DNA of 64,000 bases from Lithodes maja (GCA_037953745.1 JBAKBP010001617.1:142108-206107); one strand, 5' to 3'. Numbered from the stretch's first letter, positions 1 through 10,413 are shown. Numbers and translations: made by a program. Notes: generated by a model from the sequence alone, not told the origin.

Positions 1-148
1 CTCACAGATGATTTACGAGGGGAATTGCCCTGTTATCTGAAGATGTCTTGATAGAATAGACGAAAGCATGGCGTTTCATAGTTTCATTTTTCCTGCGAGC
101 TCTAGCCTACTATACAATTTGATCAATCGTGTTTTTTTTTATTTAACG

Positions 149-151
<3 letters not shown>
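1..151. other. Unannotated leading segment
   Basis: No reading frame or repeat is recognised here beyond a short T-run near 130-140. It leads directly into the (AT)n tract. Confidence 0.4.

Positions 152-198
<47 letters not shown>
152..198. repeat. (AT)n microsatellite
   Basis: Uninterrupted AT dinucleotide tract immediately left of the fold-back element. A matching (TA)n tract lies on the other side (1954-1996), as if the element had entered an AT-repeat or AT-rich target. Confidence 0.9.
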
Positions 199-206
<8 letters not shown>

Positions 207-307
207 AAGAGGAGGCTAAGAGCTAAAGTCACGTGCATTTTGACTTGCAATGCAATATTTCGGACGTACCTACATCCATCTTCAGGCATGTATATCGATC
301 CTAAAAA

Positions 308-1053
308 ACAGTGTACATAATATTATCTAAGTATTACATCTATAAAACAGTGTACATAATATTATCTAAGTATTACATCTATAACAGTGTACATAATATT
401 ATCTAAGTATTACATCTATAACAGTGTACATAATATTATCTAAGTATTACATCTATAACAGTGTACATAATATTATCTAAGTATTACATCTATAACAGTG
501 TACATAATATTATCTAAGTATTACATCTATAACAGTGTACATAATATTATCTAAGTATTACATCTATAACAGTGTACATAATATTATCTAAGTATTACAT
601 CTATAACAGTGTACATAATATTATCTAAGTATTACATCTATAACAGTGTACATAATATTATCTAAGTATTACATCTATAACAGTGTACATAATATTATCT
701 AAGTATTACATCTATAACAGTGTACATAATATTATCTAAGTATTACATCTATAACAGTGTACATAATATTATCTAAGTATTACATCTTTCACAGTGTACA
801 TAATATTATCTAAGTATTACATCTATAAAACAGTGTACATAATATTATCTAAGTATTACATCTATAACAGTGTACATAATATTATCTAAGTATTACATCT
901 ATAACAGTGTACATAATATTATCTAAGTATTACATCTATAACAGTGTACATAATATTATCTAAGTATTACATCTATAACAGTGTACATAATATTATCTAA
1001 GTATTACATCTATAAAACAGTGTACATAATATTATCTAAGTATTACATCTATA
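308..1053. repeat. 37-bp tandem repeat, about 20 copies
   Basis: Unit begins ACAGTGTACATAATATTATC and continues TAAGTATTACATCTATA. Copies are nearly identical; a few carry two extra A residues at the junction and one has TTTC at the junction. It lies within the left arm of the fold-back element. Degenerate reverse-complement copies occur at about 1720-1800, so the array expanded from a sequence already present in the element. Confidence 0.95.
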
Positions 1054-1182
1054 AAAGGTAGGATAATTTTAATAAAATAATTGCAAACTGACCAATGTAA
1101 AAATGCATAACACTATACACCCACCAAATATAACCGCTGACTATATAATTATATTAAGAGCTCCATTATATTATTATTACTA

Positions 1183-1315
1183 TGAGACTAACCTATTATA
1201 CCACAATGAGGAATTATTTATACGTAAGAACTCAGCATTGTTTGTAAATATTGTGAGTACCCTTGTCCTTACGCATAAACAATTCCTCATTGTGGTATAA
1301 TAGGTTAGTCTCATA
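1183..1315. repeat. Central hairpin of the fold-back element
   Basis: Inverted repeat with arms 1183-1230 and 1265-1315 (core CTATTATACCACAATGAGGA) and a loop of roughly 35 bases. A short plus-strand frame over this region is a by-product of the repeat and not a gene. Confidence 0.8.
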
Positions 1316-1950
1316 GTGGTTAGCAGTCTGACAACAACGTAAGTATCTATATAAAGATTGTATTTTAATGTTAACGTTTACTTACTTATAGCTGTCTGGT
1401 TTTAGATGTAACTATTTTTTGGTATAATTTAGGAATTATGAAGTCTTCACAGATTACTAAGAATATTTACATACATATTTGCTACAGTATATTTTTTACG
1501 AGTTACTATCTTCACAAATATTTTAAGTGATGCAGTAATGACATGACGTATTATGGGTCTCCGTCGACTACAATTTTATTTTATAGTCAGAAAATTGTGT
1601 TCAAATAATATAGTGGAGCTCTGAATATATATCGTTGGCGGTGTTACTGGGTAGGTGTATAATGTTGTGCATTTTTACATTGGCAAGTTAGCAATTATTT
1701 GAATAAAATGATCCTACGTGATATAGATGTAATACTTATATAATATTATATAAAATGATCCTACGTGATATAGATGTAATACTTATATAATATTATATAC
1801 ACTTTCTATTAGGATCGATATATACATGCCTGAAGATGGATGTAGGTACGTCCGAAATATTGCAATGCAGGTCAAAATGCACGCGACTCTGGCTCTTATC
1901 CCCCTCTTCTTATTCAAGATTCGATACCCTGGAGGCGAACCTACTACGGA

Positions 1951-1953
<3 letters not shown>

Positions 1954-1996
<43 letters not shown>
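1954..1996. repeat. (TA)n microsatellite
   Basis: TA dinucleotide tract on the right flank of the fold-back element, mirroring 152-198. Confidence 0.9.
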
Positions 1997-1999
<3 letters not shown>

Positions 2000-2177
2000 A
2001 CCACAGGATTATGACACGTTAAACCCAGTATATTATCAGCAGCTCAGCTAGAGTCTATAGTACATTATCTCACTATCTCTGTAAGAAATCACTCAGCCTT
2101 TCACTTTCCCACACACTATCAGCTTTCATGGTGATGTACACATAAGAGAGAGAGACAGTCAGCGAGAGAGCCTTCAG

Positions 2178-2378
2178 TGTTACGTAATGTGGTAGGATAA
2201 GAATATGCTTGTATGGTGTCTGTAAGCCAACTCTTTTATTTATAATCACATCAATGGACATTGGTTCGGTTCCTATGAACCGAGACATGAACAAACCCTA
2301 TATTAACAAATCTATGGTTCGGTTCCAATGAACACTATAAACTATGAATCTATTCAATAGGTTCGTATTCACGAAACA
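2178..2378 (-). repeat. 3' LTR of the Gypsy element
   Basis: 201-bp copy of 7320-7520, preceded by TTCAG (2173-2177). The possible minus-strand AATAAA is at 2235-2240. Confidence 0.93.
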
Positions 2379-2389
2379 TCTTTCTCCTT
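2379..2389 (-). promoter_or_regulatory. Polypurine tract of the Gypsy element
   Basis: On the minus strand the 11 bases directly before the 3' LTR read AAGGAGAAAGA. An all-purine run here is where plus-strand DNA synthesis starts in LTR retrotransposons. Confidence 0.75.
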
Positions 2390-2666
2390 ATGGAAACTTT
2401 ATACTTAAGGAAATATTATCCTACTGTTTTTTTTTTTTTTTGTTTTTTTTTTTTTTACTAAGCAAACAATATTCAAACTTAATACGTAAACATTTAATTA
2501 TTCAAAACCACAACCCAATTAAACAATAGTTATTCTATCGTGAATGAATTCAACTGTATGGTTATTTGATTTACATTGGAATCTATCCACAGGCTTAACT
2601 ACTCTTCCATATCTAGTTTTTGTCATCTGTGGTAACTCATTGATTTCGTCATGATGTGTAGAGCAG
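2390..2666 (-). other. 3' untranslated part of the Gypsy element
   Basis: AT-rich DNA between the integrase tail and the polypurine tract, with T-runs at about 2427-2455. I see no env-like reading frame. Confidence 0.6.
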
Positions 2667-2909
2667 TCATCCTTGCTCCGTCGTGGTGTGTATAGGGACT
2701 GGCGTTGTGTTGCTGCTGGTGTCTGCTGGTGGTGGTGTTTCGCCTGGGGGTGGTGCCGGTGAGCCTCCTGTCGAGTGTTTGGCAGTGCTGATGGGAGAGG
2801 AGTGAGTAGACTTGGGCTTCTTCCGTAGATGTTGCCTGTTTCTTCTATATATCTGTCCTTCCTCTGACTTCACAACATAATTATGATCTAGGGTTAATTT
2901 GTCTGTCAA
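2667..2909 (-). pseudogene. C-terminal tail of the Gypsy integrase
   Basis: 80 codons overlapping the end of the core in another frame. The segment YVVKSEEGQIYRRNRQHLRK matches the C-terminal domain that ends K02A2.6-like Pol proteins, followed by a proline- and threonine-rich tail. A frameshift near 2905 separates it from the core. Confidence 0.75.
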
Positions 2910-3686
2910 TTGTTGCTTGAGGCCACTCCTTACTGCCTGATACGATGGGTTGCATTCTTACGATGTCACCACCGTTGTTTAGAGGATCGAGATTTCTACG
3001 TTCGGCATACCTCTCGGATATGTTCCTCCTTTTATTTTGACATTTTGACCTGTCATCATTGAGCAAGGGTGATGCTGGTCTTAGCTTACAGGAAGAAATT
3101 GGAATAAGTGTTCTTGTATTCCTGCCAAATATGTTCTGTACAGGGCTAGTTTCAGTGTCCTCTGAGGGGATGTTCCTCCAATTCATCAGTCCTATGTACG
3201 GGTCCTCCCCTGCTGCCTTGCTCTTTCTCATTATTCGTTTTGCTGTTTTTACTGTCGTTTCAGCTGATCCATTCGCTTTGCTGTTTCCCGGGCTAATTGT
3301 TTCATGTCCAAAGTTCCACTGTCTTGTAAACCTGCTAAACTCCGCTGACGTGTACTGAGGCCTGTTGTCGCTTATTACAATATCTGGAATTCCATGTATG
3401 GCGAAGTGAAGTTTCAGTTTATCGATCACCGTAGACGATGTTGTATCAGGTAGGGGGTCTACTTCATAGAACTTGCTGTAATAATCGACAGTGACCATGT
3501 AGTATTTTCCAGCCCAGATAAAGAGATCAGTTCCAACTTTCTGCCACGGGTGTTTCGGTACATCGTGAAGTTGAAGGGGTTCAGCAGCTTGTTTATCCGC
3601 AAATGTTGCACAAACACCACAGATCTCCACATACTGTCAAATTTCGGCAGACATTCCTGGCCAGTACACCAAATCACGAGCTCTCC
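2881..3686 (-). pseudogene. pol: Integrase core of the Gypsy element
   Basis: Resumes at the far TTAA of the insertion with the LVYWPGM motif, meets a TGA at 3637-3639, then runs open from 3630 to 2881. It holds the zinc-finger cysteines (CGVC) and the three catalytic acidic positions: D in VGTDLF, D in ISDNRPQ (usually SDNGPQ) and E in NGSAETTVK. The core integrates element cDNA in the nucleus. The internal stop and the insertion make it non-functional. Confidence 0.85.
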
Positions 3687-4427
3687 TTAACCCTGCTCAG
3701 GCATATTGGCCCCATATGGGCCAAAATATATGCGTAAAACAGGTTTTTCGCGAATATTTCACGGCCGGAGGCCGATGGCAAGAAGTTTTTAAGACGAGCA
3801 GTCAGTCCGCATCGTCCTACAACTGGGAGAGGGTGTGAGCCGCCGCTCTCTCTCCTCCCCTTTCCTGTACCAACCTGTCCGGTCACCATATGGGGTCCAT
3901 AATCCCAAATGTGTACTACAAATTTCCCCTTCCTATCAAACTTTTTTTAGCCCCAGAGTTCTGCCTTGTTGTCACCCAAGACCCTCAGCCATACCCTCCA
4001 CAGCCATGCAACCAAATTAATCCAGCTTATGTATTGTATGAGATATGCCTCACTTTTGTTGACCCTTATTTTCACTATTTTTTTTTTTTTTATATATATA
4101 TCTTCATGGTGTAATGCATAAGGTGTTGATATTCGGTGTGAGCGTCCTGGGTTCGAATCCACGGACTGCCACATGTGTTTGTAATATTTCATTAATCGAT
4201 TTTAGGAGTAGAGTTGGTTGTTGGATAGAACATAATAATTAATATTTACAGTAGTGTAATTTGCTCTTAACACAATATTAAGCATTAATTGTAGTTTCTA
4301 TTGGTAACAAGAAATTTAAAATCCATCAATCAGTTTTTGGGTGATAGCCGTTTAAAATGCCGGTCCCCATATGGGGCCACATTGCTAATTTTGTTACACT
4401 TCTGGAGCATTACCTGAGCAGGGTTAA
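3687..4427. mobile_element. 741-bp TTAA-flanked (piggyBac-type) non-autonomous element
   Basis: TTAA occurs at both ends (3687-3690 and 4424-4427). The inner ends form a perfect inverted repeat, CCCTGCTCAGG at 3691 and CCTGAGCAGGG ending at 4423. The element splits the integrase of the Gypsy element, and the integrase homology continues in the same frame on either side once a single TTAA is counted. That fixes both ends. TTAA target and terminal CCC are hallmarks of piggyBac transposons. There is no transposase; the interior holds a CCATATGG-centred palindrome near each end and a tRNA-like promoter (4105-4170). Confidence 0.9.
4105..4170 (+). ncRNA. tRNA-like pol III promoter segment inside the TTAA element
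   Basis: An A-box-like sequence (TGGTGTAATGCATAAGG, 4107-4123) is followed by a perfect B box GGTTCGAATCC (4150-4160) at tRNA-like spacing. I cannot fold a proper acceptor stem, so this is a tRNA-derived fragment such as a SINE head. A weak internal promoter is plausible, but transcription is untested. Confidence 0.5.
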
Positions 4428-4913
4428 ACATAAGTTGATGCCAAGATGACCTGCATGTACTTTCCCCTTGATTTCCCGACGACATGATTCTGGAATTACC
4501 AATCGTTCACCTCTGTATATTACTCCATCTTGCACAGATAATTCATCCCTAAAGTTGTAGTATGGCAGGACACACGTAGGTAGAGAGGTTTTATCTTCAG
4601 TCCATCCTTTTGTAATGATCTCACTCAACTTGACGAGTGTAGAATCTTGCAATGTGGCACTTCTGATGCTATCCAGACGATCAGGTTTCACTGGAGATAG
4701 TGTGACATTGTTGATTGTCACCTGTTCAGTAAGGGGTACGTCACTAGTCGGGGCTCGTGAAAGTGCATCAGCCACAGGTATGTCTTTCCCAGGTTTGTAG
4801 GATAGGGAGAAACTATAATCTTGAGCTCGGGGCATCATCTCTTGTAGCCTTCTTGGAGCTTTAGAGAGAGGTTTTAGATTAATAGACTCCAAAGGTTTGT
4901 GGTCTGTGTTCAC
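4428..4913 (-). pseudogene. pol: RNase H C-terminus and integrase N-terminus of the Gypsy pol
   Basis: Begins with NTDHKPLESI, the RNase H motif holding the third acidic residue, and continues through the connection ending in VADALSRAP. It enters the integrase zinc-binding region (VHAGHLGI, with the conserved histidines). The homology ends exactly at the TTAA of the insertion (4424-4427); the rest of the domain lies beyond it, from about 3690 downward. Confidence 0.85.
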
Positions 4914-4919
4914 TTTAAT

Positions 4920-5543
4920 TTAGCGGCCATACATATAATGGTGAAATTTCTCGAGACCAAAAAGGACAGCCAACATCTCCTTCACGATTTGGGCATATCT
5001 CCTCTCTGCAGTTGATAATGTTCGGCTTGCATATACGACAGGCTTCCCCTCCTGCCATAGAACTGCTCCTAGCCCATACTCACTGGCGTCAGCTTCGAGA
5101 GTTACGTCCCGAGTCGGATCATAAAATGCTAGCACCGGCGAACTTGAAACCATTTCCTTTAGTTTCTCGAATGCTTGCTGTTGTGTGCTTGACCAGTTCC
5201 ACTTGACATCCTTTTTCAGAAGATTATGGAGTGGTTGCATAATTTCTGCTGCTTTCGGTACAAATTTAGTAACATAGTTGATCAAACCTAGGAAACTTCT
5301 TAGTTCGTCTATCTTGCTAAGTGGTCGCATTTCAGTGATCGCTTTCACTTTCTCAGGGTCTGCCTTCAAACCCTCCTTTGTAATCATATGTCCCATGAAG
5401 TTTATAACACTCAGTCTCAGTTCTAGCTTTTCTCTGTTCAACTTTATACCCAGAGTAGCGCATCGCCCCAGCAAACCATCCAGATGTCGATCATGTTCTT
5501 CAGTGGTCTTGCCATGTATAACTATGCCATCAGCAATACACAC
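4920..5543 (-). pseudogene. pol: RT palm/thumb and RNase H part of the Gypsy pol
   Basis: 207 codons that continue RT in another frame. The catalytic motif C reads IADG where I/F-A-D-D is expected, so the second metal-binding aspartate is lost. The thumb (LRSFLGLINY) and the RNase H start (LEADASEYGLGAVL, then the E of KEMLAVLFGLEKF) are well preserved. The frame stops at a TAA right after the YMYGR segment, and homology resumes at once in 4428-4913. Confidence 0.85.
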
Positions 5544-6469
5544 AACTCCAGGTACTGTATATCACTCACAGCTTCTAGAAGTTTCTTCTGGAATATTTCA
5601 GCTGAAACATTCATTCCAAATGGTAATCTGAGCCATCTATACCTCCCAAAACAAGTTTGGAAAGTGGTCAGTAAGCTTGACTCTTCATCCAGCTTGATGT
5701 GCCAATATCCTGATGAAAGATCAACTTTGGAGAAAACAGTTGAGTGCCTGAGTTGATGCAATGTATCTTCAAGAATAGGCAATACAAAATGTTCCCTTTT
5801 TAGAGCTTTGTTAAATTCATGTGGATCGATACATATTCTAAGTTTTCCATTTTTCTTTAAGGTTACTACCACTTGACTCACCCAAGGTGTCGGTTCATCC
5901 ACCGGTACAATTACTCCTAGGGATTCTAGTTTTGTCAGCTCCTCACTAAGTTTAGGTCGAATGGCGATCGGGATCCGTCTAGATGGCATGATGACTGGTT
6001 TGATTGAAGGGTCTGTGTTAAGGTGCTGCAATCCAGGTAACGAACCCAATTCACCATCAAAAACATGCTCAAACTCTCCCACTGAGACCTTCGATACTCG
6101 TTCAAAGTTGTCATTTTGCACAGTAACCAGTCCCATTGCTTCACTTGCTTTGAATCCGAGAATAGGAGTGTATTCACCTTCGTACACCAGAAATTCAACT
6201 GAATACTTCTTTTTATTTTGTGGGTTTCTCACAGTTGTTCGGCATGTCCCCATGGTGTTCAGCTCAGAGTCATTCCACATTTTTAAAGTACGCTTATCAG
6301 GCACAATTTTATCAGCAAACTGAACTGGCAACCTATTCACAGTTGCGCCGGGGTCAACCTGGAACACTATGTTTATACCACCGACGATCATCTTGCATTT
6401 TATCATTTTAGCATTAGAGTCAAGTTTCACCATATTAATCCACTCTTCCTCTGATGGTTCTTCTGCCAC
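5522..6469 (-). pseudogene. pol: Protease and N-terminal reverse transcriptase of the Gypsy element
   Basis: 315-codon frame just after gag. A retropepsin-like segment lies at residues 25-130, but its active site reads DPGA instead of D-T/S-G-A, so the proline probably kills it. RT fingers and palm follow, with the motif A aspartate in KVDLSSGYWHI and the LPFG motif. The frame then runs into a stop just before the catalytic Y/F-x-D-D motif; a frameshift puts that motif in the next segment (4920-5543), and the two frames overlap slightly at 5522-5543. Family assignment is secure, and inactivity is inferred from the visible lesions. Confidence 0.85.
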
Positions 6470-6502
6470 CAGATGGACCTGTTGTTTGTTTTGCTTGAAC
6501 TG

Positions 6503-7306
6503 CTACTTTCGAGTGTTTTGTGGACATCTCGCTGCAAAATGGTTCAACTCGTTACATTGCATACATGTTTTACCGTAAGCAGGGCAGGACTCCTTTTTGA
6601 GGATATGAACATAGTTACAGAATCTACACTTTTGCTTTATCTTGTCCCTTGCTGGTTTTGAGTCACTGATAGTTACTTTGTGCACTCTCTCAGGTTTTAG
6701 TTCTCTATTTCGGGTATCTGCACCCTCTGATGCTCTACATAAGTCTATACACTGCTGCAATGTCAACTTCCGAATTTTGAGTAGTTCTTGTCGTGTAGTA
6801 GAGTCACGTATACCAATAACGATTCTATCTCGAAGCATGGAATCTAGACACTGTCCACAGTAGTTACATGTTTTTACTAGGATGCGAAGGTCAGTGTAGA
6901 AATTTTCAAAACTTTCTCCTTCCTCTTGACAGTGACGATTAAAGATGAACCTCTCGTAAGTTTCATTCACCTCCCTGACAGCATACTCGTTGAATTTAGC
7001 CAAGATCTCCGCCACAGTCCTTTCTTCCGGTGGAGTAACAAAATGGAATCCTTCGTATACTTGCATTGCAGCATCAGCGAGGGTGTTCTCGACAAGTGCC
7101 ACTTGATAGTTTCTTGGTTTCGCCGTGAGGTTTGACAGGATACTAAAATTGTCCCAGCTCCTCTTGAACAACCTCCAATTACCAGCAGGGTCAGTACCAA
7201 TAGCGAGGTGCGGAGGGGGAGAGATCTTGCTGTCAGCCATGGTCAAAACTGAATAGATGATATGACGATAAAGTATTCCACTGACGTCGCCAGGCGTAGA
7301 TTTCAC
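6503..7306 (-). CDS. gag: Gag of the Gypsy element
   Basis: 267-codon frame. The N-terminal two thirds carry the helical retrotransposon Gag pattern (around residues 35-200, with motifs such as FKRSWDNF and ENFYTDLR). The C-terminus carries two cysteine-histidine clusters, the second reading CMQCNELNHFAARC, a CX2CX4HX4C zinc knuckle. These features match the capsid-nucleocapsid protein of K02A2.6-like Ty3/Gypsy elements, which packages element RNA in cytoplasmic particles. The start is the first ATG downstream of the 5' LTR region that gives the family length, although an ATG further in is possible. No internal stop is present, so this is the only unbroken gene of the element. Confidence 0.85.
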   Translation of the reverse strand: MKSTPGDVSGILYRHIIYSVLTMADSKISPPPHLAIGTDPAGNWRLFKRSWDNFSILSNLTAKPRNYQVALVENTLADAAMQVYEGFHFVTPPEERTVAEILAKFNEYAVREVNETYERFIFNRHCQEEGESFENFYTDLRILVKTCNYCGQCLDSMLRDRIVIGIRDSTTRQELLKIRKLTLQQCIDLCRASEGADTRNRELKPERVHKVTISDSKPARDKIKQKCRFCNYVHILKKESCPAYGKTCMQCNELNHFAARCPQNTRK

Positions 7307-7319
7307 CCAGCTGCCACCA

Positions 7320-7520
7320 TGTTACGTAATGTGGTAGGATAAGAATATGCTTGTATGGTGTCTGTAAGCCAACTCTTTTATTTATAATCACATCAATGGA
7401 CATTGGTTCGGTTCCTATGAACCGAGACATGAACAAACCCTATATTAACAAATCTATGGTTCGGTTCCAATGAACACTATAAACTATGAATCTATTCAAT
7501 AGGTTCGTATTCACGAAACA
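7320..7520 (-). repeat. 5' LTR of the Gypsy element
   Basis: 201 bp, starting TGTTACGTAATG on the plus strand and ending ACGAAACA. A possible AATAAA polyadenylation signal lies on the minus strand at 7377-7382. It is followed at 7521 by the target duplication TTCAG. The minus-strand sequence just inside it starts ATGGTGGCAGCTGGG and should hold the tRNA primer site; I cannot assign the tRNA. Confidence 0.93.
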
Positions 7521-7525
7521 TTCAG

Positions 7526-7601
7526 TGTTAACCTGTAGTCTCCGGAGATCAAGAACAAAAAAAAGTGTAAAAGAACAGTAGTTGGTGAAGATACCTTCAA
7601 A

Positions 7602-7605
<4 letters not shown>
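7526..7605. other. Flank between Gypsy element and (TA)n
   Basis: Short unique stretch with an A-run. The sequence left of 2173 is its natural neighbour before the insertion. Confidence 0.4.

Positions 7606-7653
<48 letters not shown>
7606..7653. repeat. (TA)n microsatellite
   Basis: TA dinucleotide tract followed by AT-rich sequence up to about 7700. Confidence 0.9.
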
Positions 7654-7657
<4 letters not shown>

Positions 7658-8050
7658 ATATAATCATTATAATTATTAATAATTTTGTATATTATTATTT
7701 TGTTTTATGGTGGAGCGATTTAATCCAACTTCAGAAGAACCTGCTATATACTGTAGACTTGGAGGGAATATTGCGACAGTACTTTAATACATAGATTCCT
7801 AAGGGTGCTTCCTAAACTGAGCAAGACCATCTGTTCTTAGGTTAAATTTTGTAAAGAAAACTTAGCTTGATTGAATGGGTAAACAGAAAAGGACATACGC
7901 TGTAACAAATGAAGGGCATTATAAGGGTAGGAAGAAGGTCTATACAAACACGGGTATATTGAAAGTCACGTACACCTTTCTACCTATGTATTAGGTAGGC
8001 ATATCACTTCCAATATACAGTACCTTTTAAGGGGGGATGGTTCACATTTT
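7654..8050. other. Unannotated spacer
   Basis: AT-rich single-copy-looking DNA with no supported gene, leading into the 17-bp satellite. Confidence 0.4.
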
Positions 8051-8414
8051 GGTCGATTTGTTCATATAGGCTATTTGTTCATATAGGCTATTTGTTCATA
8101 TAGGCTATTTGTTCATATAGGCTATTTGTTCATATAGGCGATTTGTTCATATAGGCAATTTGTTCATATAGGCAATTTGTTCATATAGGCTATTTGTTCA
8201 TATAGGCTATTTGTTCATATAGGCTATTTGTTCATATAGGCTATTTGTTCATATAGGCTATTTGTTCATATAGGCGATTTGTTCATATAGGCAATTTGTT
8301 CATATAGGCAATTTGTTCATATAGGCTATTTGTTCATATAGGCTATTTGTTCATATAGGCTATTTGTTCATATAGGCGATTTGTTCATATAGGCGATTTG
8401 TTCATATAGGCTAT
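8051..8414. repeat. 17-bp satellite, left block (about 21 copies)
   Basis: Unit TTCATATAGGCTATTTG, with single-base variants (GCGATTTG, GCAATTTG) that recur as a short higher-order pattern. The block ends in CTAT (8411-8414), directly at the first LTR of the Gypsy-type array, and resumes on the far side at 22408. Confidence 0.97.
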
Positions 8415-9220
8415 TGTTACGACTGGGGTTCAAATATATCAGGGCTCTTATTCATTGGACTAGTAATGGCATACATGTTACAACGGAAAGCGCTAGCTCC
8501 AACCTCTGAAGTATATTCCCAGTGAACAAAGAATACAAATACTCTCCAGAGTTCTATATGCAATAATAGGCTATCAAACTCTCAATAAATGTGCTTCTAC
8601 TCTAGGCTTAATGTTATGTGAAAACAGCCTATTACTACCTATAACCGAAGGTGCTTGGTTATGGTATGCAAAGTAAGGTGGTAAGAGAAGTTACAGCTTA
8701 CGTTACTTTAATCAATAAATGTCAGGCACTCCTGCATGAAAGAAAGTGCACTAAAGTCCTTCAACACTAACAAGGAATCTTCTTTAAATGTTAGATGTTA
8801 TAAAGATGCTCGTATCGGAAATGGAACCCAAAAAGGCAGGCAGTGGAACAATGCTCGTGCAGGCTATGCACACAAAAAGGCAGAATATATAATGCCGTCG
8901 GAGCCAAGAATATCCTAAACACTACAACACTAATAATAATCGCCACAATGCAGTATTCCTATCAACAAAAAGTGCCTAAGTCGTTTGTGTCTCAATACAT
9001 CAAACTAGGCTGCGAAATGCTTGTGTAATCATAAATGGGTATGCATAAAAAGAGTAATTAGGTTAATATACTTAATGTCTACTTTGATTGATAAAGTCTA
9101 GCTAGAGTCAATGATACGAGATACTGGTGCGCATGGCATGCTGCATAGCCTAGTGCAAATCTCAAGTCTGTGCGTCAAATATTACGTTATAATGAAGGGA
9201 CGTAGCTCTCTTGAGAAACC

Positions 9221-9857
9221 TTAACCTAACAAGTGCGCATGGGGGTAATTGGAAACGTCCCCCTGTGCTGACGTATTTGAGGTGTTTCCGTCACTAAAAT
9301 ATTCATTGTACCATTAATAGCATTAATAATTATCCATATGCGCCTATTATGGGTTGATTATAAAGGTATTAACCTGAAACAACAATAAAACGAGTGAAAA
9401 CAGCGTTTGGATGGTCAAAATCGGAGATATAGCCCGCGAGTTGTATAATGTATGGGTGAGGCAAACTGCTTTCCCACCAATTTCCCCCAAGGCCACTGAG
9501 ACACAGTCGATCGATACTCTCTCTCTCTCTCTTGCACTCGCTTGCCATCAGTGATGACAACACCCTGCTTGCAACTCGCTAATGTTAGCACAAAAATATA
9601 CCTCAGAATAAGGGAATAATAGGGAAAATAGGTGATAACTGAAGGAGAGGAGGAAAGTGGGGAAGGAGGGGAGGTAGAGGACTGAGATTTTGCATGGCCC
9701 AGGGGCCAAAAAAAAAAATAAAAATAAAAAAATAAAAATAGATTTTTTTTTTTTTTTTCGATGTCAAAAGTTGATTTTTTGTTTTACTTACTCTCAAGAG
9801 TCTTCCCGCAGTCCGCCGGGGGAACTCTTAAGAGTCTCCCCGCAGTTCCCGGGTTAA
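9221..9857. mobile_element. 630-bp TTAA element, copy 1
   Basis: TTAA at 9221-9224 and 9854-9857. The other two LTRs (around 15957 and 21424) have one uninterrupted TTAA at this point, which directly shows the empty site. The element starts CCTAACAAGTGCGCATGGGG and ends CCCGCAGTTCCCGGG, so its ends are dissimilar except for the outer CC/GG. Inside are a CT-run (about 9516-9533), an A-rich stretch at 9708-9760, and two related blocks near the right end containing CAGTCCGCCGGG and CAGTTCCCGGG. No transposase frame is present. Confidence 0.92.
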
Positions 9858-10413
9858 TACCGAAGTATTAAGCGTTCTCCTGGCGTACCTCAAAGACAAA
9901 CAATCGAGACTAGAACAGTGCAGAATGTTATAGGCAAAAAGCCCTCATTCGTGCATGCTCTACTCTCAATGGCACACAGACTAGAATTTACTCAATCAAC
10001 TCCAGTTCTCAGGTATGTCGTGCCGCTTTTAACTAAAGCCAGCACTCATAGGAAACAATACCTATTATATCAGACTCCCAGTCTAGCATTATCTAATCCA
10101 GCAGAACACTAATAATTATAGGAAGCGGCAATATGAAAGCCAACCAATGCTTCGTGATCCACTTATCTTAACAACTAACATACACAGGTTATATCAGACC
10201 TTAACACACAATACAACTGGCCAGCATGAAGCTGATTTTGCAGAGTTAACCAGAGGGGGTATAATATTAATAAAAGGTGGTGAAAGATATGGAAAATGAG
10301 AGAGATAGGCAGAGGAAAAGATTCTCAGGTGCGGAGCGGGGATAGATAGCAAGGGACAAAAAGATGGGTGTGTTCTAGAAACCAGATCTGAGGGAGAGAG
10401 TGGCGAGGAACTG

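Larger units (their letters stand above)
201..1914. mobile_element. Fold-back (long inverted repeat) element
   Basis: The sequence from 201 inward is repeated in reverse complement from 1914 inward. The outer blocks 201-305 and about 1805-1914 match closely, including the motif ATATTTCGGACGTACC read in opposite directions. Blocks 1055-1180 pair with about 1597-1735, and 1183-1230 pair with 1265-1315, leaving a loop of about 35 bases. The left arm carries about 20 copies of a 37-bp unit where the right arm has only two degenerate copies, and the right arm carries about 280 unpaired bases (1316-1596). No transposase frame is present. The structure is seen directly; classifying it as a non-autonomous fold-back or MITE-like DNA element is inference. 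Confidence 0.75.
2173..7525 (-). mobile_element. Complete Ty3/Gypsy LTR retrotransposon, inactive
   Basis: Two 201-bp direct repeats (2178-2378 and 7320-7520) begin TG and end CA and look identical by eye. They are flanked by the 5-bp target duplication TTCAG (2173-2177 and 7521-7525). Between them, on the minus strand, run gag, protease, reverse transcriptase, RNase H and integrase in Ty3/Gypsy order, matching the K02A2.6-like/mag-like elements of invertebrates. The gene set is broken by substitutions, stops, frameshifts and a 741-bp TTAA-flanked insertion (3687-4427). The near-identity of the LTRs suggests a recent insertion, so some lesions may have been inherited from a defective parent. 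The boundaries are very secure. Confidence 0.95.

Noticed and set aside
308..1053. CRISPR-like array
   Set aside because: Repeats are directly tandem with no unique spacers and the DNA is eukaryotic; it is a minisatellite.
2390..2666. env-like gene at the 3' end of the Gypsy element
   Set aside because: No frame of useful length, signal peptide or membrane segment is present.
8051..8414. CRISPR-like array
   Set aside because: 17-bp units in direct tandem without spacers.
8736..9028. Small plus-strand proteins repeated three times (60-61 codons)
   Set aside because: They lie in the LTRs; conservation follows from LTR identity, and no domain is recognisable.
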